DNA of 15,082 nucleotides from Anaerolineales bacterium (GTDB lineage Bacteria > Chloroflexota > Anaerolineae > Promineifilales > Promineifilaceae). This document shows, piece after piece, positions 8,701 through 13,430 of the stretch; positions within the stretch are counted from its first letter, which is position 1; each line of letters begins with the position of its first letter. Under the pieces are notes generated by a model. That model worked only from the letters and a program-made list of their open reading frames with translations, was not told where the DNA came from and did not search any database. The position numbers and the translations under genes were made by a program. The stretch lies in assembly GCA_020432595.1 (NCBI GenBank), contig JAGQGA010000056.1, positions 1 to 15,082 of the forward strand, read 5' to 3'.

Positions 8701-9662
8701 GTGGTGCGCTCAATGTAGCTGGTCGTGCGATAGATATGAAGATGATCAACAGTACATTTGTCGATAACCAAACTAGCGATACAAGTTCTTTTGGTGGCGC
8801 GATGTATTTCTTCATAGATAGTAACAGCACGATTGACATGATTAATAATACCATCGTTGATAACGTTGCTATTACTCGTGGTGGTGGGTTCTGGTTTCAT
8901 ATGAATTCTTCAGCAGCGGTGCCAACCATGACACTTCACAATAACATTATTAGTGGGAATATCAACGATGCAATAAACCATCCTTTTAGCTATCCTAATC
9001 ATGACTGTGGAGGGTCTTACAACCCATTCTTACTGACGACAGCGACGTACAACATCTTTGGGGACGGGAACAACAATGGTGGTTGTACAGGCTTTGCGAC
9101 AGCAAGCAACAACACCACACCGTCGGGCAATTTAGGGACGATTGTGCAAACCGCTGGTGGTCAGCCTGTATTGGCTGATTATGGTGGCCCAACCCAAGTT
9201 GTTCCGCTTGTCCTTAATAGTCCCGCAATCAATAGCGGTGATAACGCGATGCTGCCAACTGAGGAGTATTTGGGTGTCGATGTTGATGGTGATGGCGTCA
9301 TTTCAACCAGTGCCATTGATGTTGACCAACTGGGCGAAGCCCGTATACAGGATGCGGTTGTTGATGCGGGGTCTTATGAGTTTGTGGCGCCGGCAGCGAC
9401 GCCGACGCTGACGATGTATCCCGATGGCTCCTATGACTGGACACCTGACCAAAGCGGCTGCACGGAAAGCCTTTATCGCAGCGGCACGCCTTATGCTGGT
9501 TACGCATGGCTAACTGACGACCCGGCCAATTATGATGGCAGTGGCTCGTTGACGAGCGTGGAGACCAACTATTTCTACTATCTCTATGTAGACTGCGGCA
9601 GCTCGACGGCGCAGTCGGATGCGGTGGGTGAGTTTACGTTTGCCATTGTGCCGGGCAGTTAG
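5769..9662 (+). CDS. Secreted three-unit beta-helix protein with CSLREA and choice-of-anchor Q-like domains
   Basis: This is a 1,297-aa secreted paralogue of the upstream gene, with the same plan but diverged body sequence. GGAGG at 5755-5759 precedes ATG 5769 by 9 nt. The signal peptide is about residues 1-42 (hydrophobic VIFIATTLIALVMVSFISV, cleavage after PTAA). A CSLREA-type motif follows at about 58-72 (DGICSLNEAIINAN). Three beta-helix units (about 43-420, 421-803, 804-1208) carry repeated GGAIY / NSTFSNN / GGALY turns typical of Pmp-like helices. Units 2 and 3 open with LRQAIECNN and LRQAIVCAN. Each unit closes with SPA(I/V)N(A/S)GDN, then an acidic loop (LDIDGSGTLD, LDQDGDDGQIDID, VDVDGDGV) resembling a calcium-binding loop, then DQ.G..R.....VD(I/S/A)GA. 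The first paralogue has Cys-containing loops there instead. Residues 1209-1297 are the shared C-terminal module. The likely role is a cell-surface or released adhesin/matrix protein; no catalytic motif was seen. Confidence 0.93.
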   Translation: MKNSTQSNKLFWERSHNKVIFIATTLIALVMVSFISVAPTAAQNIIAVQSDLHFIASDGICSLNEAIINANDDAQTHTDCAAGSGADILDIQIDFIQAAFSYANYSGATAAPAITTDITIQGNGGVLSGMGRSTRTFYVDSTGTLTLENMTLSDVDSSTLWGGAIYVATGGTLNVLHTTFADNTADRAGAIWSYGNVVIANSTFSNNTVSENGGAIIGNENNNMLIVNSTFWGNVAGSRGGAIYSARDTSQIDLHNVTMTNNSATVAGGGFRVNFGVINLYNAIISGNTSTNGSAECSDNNTLFAAMTAKNNVFGTSNNAGGCTGFAAATSANNVVPTGDISTILVSAAGVPILTGSPTQTVELAPGSPAINAGDNSLLPSETTLGLDIDGSGTLDSPIPIDQIGNDRIARSVVDSGAHESYCGVYSGFYYNLGTVDSNLVNDLRQAIECNNVNPDGYDFGIDMLGQTVTFTDSYGSAADGYATALPEVTRGLVLVNGTLERNTTDAFRFIYNNTTGGLDHLYIDRVTFNNGGGRATFGGDDFAGDGGALAGQYMTITNSTFDGNLTNANGGAIATVGAEVTIANVTFVNNYAAGDGGAVHSVAANAANLIVNSTFIANQTPAGSFGGALYLVDGTHDVINNTIVQNDAGFAGGIYIDSNATVELHNNIVSLNTSDNSAGNCSGIFSETNATFNIVGHDSLHGGCANFNTASGNITLSGALSTLLETDTSGNAVLADNGGETETINLVFDSPAVNAGDNSLIPAENRVGFYLDQDGDDGQIDIDQNGNLRTEYGTVDIGAVEFTQCNELGYGSTVLLGQIETDLVTDLRQAIVCANFSPADEIIDLQGQTVTFTNNYQGTLTATPVIDLNGHLTIRNGTLTRSGNNSFRFIQVTVPRANQNPNRLTLDGMTLTNGGGSLMIDQNGGAMWSTGHTTIINSTFSDNGPSRAGGAVSFSANDLDIRIINSTFSGNLGDWYGGALNVAGRAIDMKMINSTFVDNQTSDTSSFGGAMYFFIDSNSTIDMINNTIVDNVAITRGGGFWFHMNSSAAVPTMTLHNNIISGNINDAINHPFSYPNHDCGGSYNPFLLTTATYNIFGDGNNNGGCTGFATASNNTTPSGNLGTIVQTAGGQPVLADYGGPTQVVPLVLNSPAINSGDNAMLPTEEYLGVDVDGDGVISTSAIDVDQLGEARIQDAVVDAGSYEFVAPAATPTLTMYPDGSYDWTPDQSGCTESLYRSGTPYAGYAWLTDDPANYDGSGSLTSVETNYFYYLYVDCGSSTAQSDAVGEFTFAIVPGS

Positions 9663-9678
9663 AAGAGAATAGCGGAAA
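9393..9678 (+). repeat. C-terminal module repeat, copy 2
   Basis: This is the partner of 5331-5616. It encodes residues 1209-1297 of the second beta-helix protein (TPTLTMYPDGSY ... GEFTFAIVPGS). Bases 9567-9657 are identical to 5505-5595 over 91 bp, and similarity continues about 12 bp past the stop codon (AGAGAATAGCGG). The extreme identity next to otherwise diverged gene bodies points to recent recombination or gene conversion. Confidence 0.9.
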
Positions 9679-9721
9679 CAGGAATTTTGGCTCTTCAGGG
9701 GTTCGTGAGGTCGTCCAAAAT

Positions 9722-9751
9722 GGTAGTAGCGAGGCTTGCCTCGCTACTACC
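9722..9751. terminator. Strong hairpin between convergent genes, putative bidirectional terminator
   Basis: The perfect 14-bp inverted repeat GGTAGTAGCGAGGC / GCCTCGCTACTACC surrounds a 2-nt TT centre, effectively a 4-nt loop. It lies 59 bp after the stop of the 5769 gene and 10 bp beyond the stop of the convergent regulator. On the plus strand it is followed by GTTTGTT, a weak T-run. It is placed to end both transcripts. It could also be a dispersed REP-like palindrome, since the arms contain a GTAGTAGCGAGG pattern; a genome-wide search would tell. Confidence 0.65.
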
Positions 9752-9761
9752 GTTTGTTCCG

Positions 9762-12700
9762 TCAACCCATAAGATTGGCTAATTTTTGCTGGATGGATAG
9801 GAGGTCGGGGTGGGTGGAAACGGCCGTTTTCCCAAAAATCTCCAGTGCCTTCAAGTAATAGTCACGCGCCAACGCCACATCCCCCTCTGCCACTGCCAAA
9901 TCACCGCTTGCCAACAAGCGATGCGACGTGAAAAAATGCTCTGGCACAAGGGATTGTTCCTGAACGAGCCGCGCCTTCTCTAAATAATCACTTGCTAACA
10001 CCAACACCCCATTTTTCAAGCAACAATTTGCCAAATAGATATAAGCATCAGCCGTTTCATAATAAGCTGGCTGTTTGATTTCTAAAATCGCTAATGCTTT
10101 CTCTAAGTAGCCCTGGGCTTTTTCAATATCGCCGATGTGGTAAAAATGTTGCCCTAAAAAGTTCAGGCTTTGCCCAATCAGGTAAGAATCGGCGGGCAGT
10201 TGTTCTTGGCGAATAGCGAGCGAGCGTTGAAGCGCATCCTCTGCTTCCGCTGTTAACCCTAGCTTGCTTTTGGTATGCCCCAGGTTTTGCCAACTCAAGG
10301 CTGTGAAGTGATGTTGTTCCCCCAAGCTTTCTTGGCGAATCTGTAATCCGCGTTCATGATAGGCCAAGGCGGTGTGATAATCGCCACGCTGTGTGGCTGA
10401 AACGCCTAGATTATTGAGCGACATGGCAATAGAAGGGTTTGTGGCTGGTAATAAATTCTCACGAATGGTCAAAGAGCGCTTGTATGCTGCCTCGCTTTCC
10501 AGAAATAGGTTCATGTTTTTTAACAAAACCGCCATGTTGAATAAGGTCAAGGCGATTAGCTGTTCATCTGGGGGCGACAACTGCTCATAAATGGCTAAAG
10601 CTTGTTCATAATAGGTTTTGGACGTGGCAAGAGAGCCTGCCTGACGGTGCAGAATGGCGAGATTTTGCAATGCTTGGGCGGTGAGGCTGTGTTTTTCGCC
10701 CACGGCCGCTTTGCGGATGGCTAACACCGCTTCGTACATCGGCCAAGCTTCAGCCTGCCGGCTCGTTTCCCACATCAGCGTGCCCAAGACAGCCAGCAAA
10801 TCGGCCAGCATCAGATCGTCATTTCGTTGCAGGGCGCGGCGGGCAGAAACGGCCGTTTGCAAAAACTCAATCGCCACCTCACGCGCCCCAATATCCCGCA
10901 AATGCCGCCCCCACCACAAAGGCAACTGCGTCCCCAAATCATCCCCTCTTGCCAGCCCCCTTTGCACCATCCATTGCAGATGGGCTGAATTTATTGGCAA
11001 ATTGCCTAAGAAGCGCGTCTTACTAAATTGCGCTTCTAATGATTGGAGTACTTGGGTGATAACGGCCGTTTCCCCCGCCGCCACATCCTCAGCCGACAGT
11101 TCAGCCTCAACGTAGGTAGCAATCAACCGATGCAGTTGCACCTGAGCCGACCCTACCTCACGCAAAATCCCCAACATCTGGAGCCGCGTCAGCCCATCCA
11201 TCGCCAACAGTTCCAACATCAAATCATCTGACGTTGTTTGCACACAGGCCAAAAGCAGTTGCTGAGGGATGGCTTCTCCATGAGCAAAGGCGATGGCACA
11301 AGCCAGCAAGCGCAACGCCATCTGGTCTATTTCATCATTCGCATCAAGCTGTTCAAAGTTAAGGGCAAAGGTGCGGGCAATGCTCAGTCCATGCCCCGTG
11401 GGTGAATGGGTTGTGCCACGGCCCTGTAGTGAAGGATGGCTGAGAAGCCCTATATCGCGTAGCTGATGTAGATATTGCGCTGGGGTGATTTGCCGGTAAC
11501 GGCGCAAAAAGCTACCGGCTAAATAGAGGGCAAGCGGTAAATCTCCGCATGTTTCTGCGATTGCTTCTGCCGTTGCTGTTTCAAGACCAATAACCAGCTT
11601 TTGCAGGATTTGCACACCGTTTAACCGTTCTAAATGGTTTAGTGGCAGCGGCATCACCCCAAGCTCAGGCGACCAAACGCCCCGCCTGCTGGTGATCAAA
11701 ATACGACAGCCGCCTGTGACTGGCAGCCACTGCGTCAGCAACGCCTCATCTTCACAATTATCAAAGATGAGCAAGCGCGGAATGGGTTCTTGCCATGCTT
11801 TGAGCACACGCGCCACCTGGTCACTTTGGGTTAAGCGGTCGGCATCCTGGTACAGCGCTAAACCACGCTCTCCCCCAATCATCACAATCTCTTGAGCAAC
11901 ATTTTGCTCGTTGGCAAAGCTGAGCCAAAAGACACCGCCAGGGAAATAACGGCCGTAACGATAACAAAACTCCACCGTTAGCTGCGTCTTACCCAAGCCC
12001 CCCATCCCCGTAATCGCCACCGCCCGCTTGCCCGCTTCTGCCTTGGCTGGCAACAAAGTTTGCCCAATTTGCAGCAGGGTTGCTTGCCGCCCCACAAAAT
12101 CAGGGTTGCGCTGGTAAGGCACATATGCATGGCTTGGCAAATGGCTTGGCTCAGGGAGTTCATCAGGGTTGGGTCGTTTGGCTGGGGTGCCAATAACGCT
12201 GTCCCAAGCAACGCCACCGCCATGTGTTGTTTTAAACCTCTCAATTTGCGCCACCAGTTGGCGCGTCTCGCCCATCGGCTCCACGCCTAGCTCATCCCAC
12301 AACCGTTGGCGGCTGACTTCATACTGCTGCAGGGCAAGATCAATTTGGCCGCTGGCGGCTAATAGTTGCAGCAGATGGCGCAACGCTTCTTCGTCCAGAT
12401 CGTCTATTGCTAACCAGCGTTGGGCCAGCGCCACACCCTTTACCCAATCGCTTTGTTCTTGATACAAGAGGCACAGTTGGCGAAACGCGCCAGTGACCTG
12501 TTGACGCAGCTTTTCTCGCGTTAGCAGCAGCCACTCGGTAAAATGGGGCGCATTCTCTACATAGAACCCTGCCAGTAGATCTCCCCGATATAAGGGAAGC
12601 ACAGCGGCTATCTGGTTGGGGTCGTCGCTCTTAAGGCCAGCAATGAGTTCGAGGTAATCGAGGGAAACGGCCGTTTCTAACCGAAAACGCACCTGTTTAC

Positions 12701-12947
12701 GCGAGACCTCTAGTTCTGGCAACGCTTGGCGGAGACGTGACAGCAAAGTACGGAGGCTTTGCAGCGATTGGGTCGTTGAATTGGCATCCCAAAGCAAATC
12801 GGCCAACACCTCTCTTGACTGAGAGGCGTTGGTCACAAGCAAATAGGCCAGAAGCCCACACCCTTTGTTGGATTTCATCACCTCTGAAACCTCGCCCGTT
12901 TCATATTCGATGTGAAGGCCACCAAGCAATTTAATTCGCAATCCCAT
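9762..12947 (-). CDS. SARP/AfsR-like regulator: wHTH-BTAD-NB-ARC-TPR, full length
   Basis: This is a complete 1,061-aa signal-responsive transcriptional activator of the AfsR/SARP type. In order: a winged-helix DNA-binding domain at about 1-95 (MGLRIKLLGGLHIEY; LADLLWD; LQSLRTLLSRLRQ); a BTAD at about 96-240 (GDLLAGFYVENAPHFTEWL; RLWDELGVEP); an NB-ARC ATPase from about 285, with P-loop GMGGLGKT at 314-321, Walker B RLLIFDN at 391-397 and GDLPLAL at 468-474; and a helical region leading to about eight TPRs at 670-1061 (QNLAILHRQAGSLATSKTYYEQALAIYEQ, LNNLGVSATQRGDYHTALAYHERGL). In this family nucleotide binding and the TPR arm are thought to gate DNA binding on sensing a ligand or partner. No Shine-Dalgarno precedes ATG 12947, but TATAAT lies 7 bp upstream. 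It starts divergently from operator site 4, so autoregulation is possible. Its coding sequence holds four exact AACGGCCGTT palindromes, mostly read as TAV. It is a paralogue of the 1-1515 gene. Confidence 0.95.
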   Translation of the reverse strand: MGLRIKLLGGLHIEYETGEVSEVMKSNKGCGLLAYLLVTNASQSREVLADLLWDANSTTQSLQSLRTLLSRLRQALPELEVSRKQVRFRLETAVSLDYLELIAGLKSDDPNQIAAVLPLYRGDLLAGFYVENAPHFTEWLLLTREKLRQQVTGAFRQLCLLYQEQSDWVKGVALAQRWLAIDDLDEEALRHLLQLLAASGQIDLALQQYEVSRQRLWDELGVEPMGETRQLVAQIERFKTTHGGGVAWDSVIGTPAKRPNPDELPEPSHLPSHAYVPYQRNPDFVGRQATLLQIGQTLLPAKAEAGKRAVAITGMGGLGKTQLTVEFCYRYGRYFPGGVFWLSFANEQNVAQEIVMIGGERGLALYQDADRLTQSDQVARVLKAWQEPIPRLLIFDNCEDEALLTQWLPVTGGCRILITSRRGVWSPELGVMPLPLNHLERLNGVQILQKLVIGLETATAEAIAETCGDLPLALYLAGSFLRRYRQITPAQYLHQLRDIGLLSHPSLQGRGTTHSPTGHGLSIARTFALNFEQLDANDEIDQMALRLLACAIAFAHGEAIPQQLLLACVQTTSDDLMLELLAMDGLTRLQMLGILREVGSAQVQLHRLIATYVEAELSAEDVAAGETAVITQVLQSLEAQFSKTRFLGNLPINSAHLQWMVQRGLARGDDLGTQLPLWWGRHLRDIGAREVAIEFLQTAVSARRALQRNDDLMLADLLAVLGTLMWETSRQAEAWPMYEAVLAIRKAAVGEKHSLTAQALQNLAILHRQAGSLATSKTYYEQALAIYEQLSPPDEQLIALTLFNMAVLLKNMNLFLESEAAYKRSLTIRENLLPATNPSIAMSLNNLGVSATQRGDYHTALAYHERGLQIRQESLGEQHHFTALSWQNLGHTKSKLGLTAEAEDALQRSLAIRQEQLPADSYLIGQSLNFLGQHFYHIGDIEKAQGYLEKALAILEIKQPAYYETADAYIYLANCCLKNGVLVLASDYLEKARLVQEQSLVPEHFFTSHRLLASGDLAVAEGDVALARDYYLKALEIFGKTAVSTHPDLLSIQQKLANLMG

Positions 12948-12954
12948 GAAGATA

Positions 12955-12960
12955 ATTATA
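12955..12960 (-). promoter_or_regulatory. -10 box of regulator 2, leaderless start likely
   Basis: On the minus strand a perfect TATAAT ends 7 bp before ATG 12947, with TATCTTC in between and no ribosome binding site. The transcript would begin at or within a base or two of the ATG. The direct-repeat operator (12964-12983) occupies the -14 to -35 region of this promoter, so a protein bound there would affect this gene as well as the divergent one. Confidence 0.55.
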
Positions 12961-12963
12961 CCA

Positions 12964-12997
12964 TGTCACGATCATGTAACGTTTGATTTGGTATCCT
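12964..12997 (+). promoter_or_regulatory. Promoter and direct-repeat operator, site 4 (drives 13060 gene)
   Basis: A degenerate TGTCACGAT (12964-12972) and a perfect TGTAACGTT (12975-12983) keep the 11-bp period. An 8-nt spacer leads to TATCCT at 12992-12997. The bases after the second repeat (TTGAT) match those at site 3. Transcription would start near 13004, giving a UTR of about 56 nt. The site lies between divergent genes and abuts the -10 of the regulator on the other strand. Confidence 0.62.
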
Positions 12998-13059
12998 GTA
13001 ATCAAGAAGCATTAAAACCATCGTAGCACGCATCTGCAAACCATAATAGAGGAAGGAAC

Positions 13060-13272
13060 ATGAGCACACAAAAATACAAAGCATTTTTATTAAGGTTACA
13101 GAAAGATGAAGGCCATTCCCAGTGGCGAGCGACCATCGAAAACGCCCAAACGGGCGAACAGCTTCGCTTTGCCAACCAAAATCAAATGTTGCGCTATTTG
13201 TTCAACGATTTGGCAGAAGAGCCGCTAACGACCCATCAACTAAAACAACCAAAAGATCGGGAAGACAATTGA
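13060..13272 (+). CDS. Small conserved-looking hypothetical protein, 70 aa
   Basis: This is a 70-aa soluble protein with no signal peptide or membrane segment. GAGGAAGGA (13049-13057) gives a strong ribosome binding site just before ATG 13060. The sequence is polar and charged: MSTQKYKAFLLRLQKD, then WRATIENAQTGEQLRFANQNQMLRYL and a Lys/Asp-rich tail. The pattern LLRL...WRA.(L/I)E...TGE...FA...L..(Y/F)L recalls small uncharacterised proteins I associate from memory with Chloroflexota; I cannot name a family. It sits divergent from regulator 2, has its own direct-repeat promoter (site 4), and ends 21 bp before the operator of the propeller gene. The context suggests a small regulatory or accessory partner of the regulon, but function is unknown. 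Confidence 0.8.
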   Translation: MSTQKYKAFLLRLQKDEGHSQWRATIENAQTGEQLRFANQNQMLRYLFNDLAEEPLTTHQLKQPKDREDN

Positions 13273-13293
13273 CCGCACATCCCACACACACCA

Positions 13294-13327
13294 TGTAACG
13301 TTCGTGTAACGTTTGATTTTGTACAAT
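13294..13327 (+). promoter_or_regulatory. Promoter and direct-repeat operator, site 3 (drives the propeller gene)
   Basis: Two perfect copies of TGTAACGTT lie at 13294-13302 and 13305-13313 (11-bp period). An 8-nt spacer leads to TACAAT at 13322-13327. Transcription would start near 13334, about 34 nt before the possible leader ORF and about 93 nt before the propeller ATG. Unlike sites 1 and 2 it lacks the AACGGCCGTT palindrome upstream, so the direct repeat, not the palindrome, is the common element. Confidence 0.7.
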
Positions 13328-13367
13328 GCCAGTAGCTTGATTTTGTGTATAGACAAGGAAGCAACAA

Positions 13368-13430
13368 ATGAACCGTGTGGCGGTATTCAAAAAAGAACAA
13401 TTTGATAGCCAAAGGAGAGCACTACGATGA
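13368..13430 (+). CDS. Possible 20-aa leader ORF coupled to the propeller gene
   Basis: ATG 13368 is preceded by AAGGAAG at a workable distance and opens a frame of 20 codons (MNRVAVFKKEQFDSQRRALR). Its TGA overlaps the ATG of the next gene in an ATGA arrangement (13427-13430), the classic sign of translational coupling. Against it: the downstream gene has its own GGAG (13414-13417) 9 nt before its start, and a frame this short can arise by chance. It has no resemblance to a known attenuator peptide. Confidence 0.3.
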   Translation: MNRVAVFKKEQFDSQRRALR

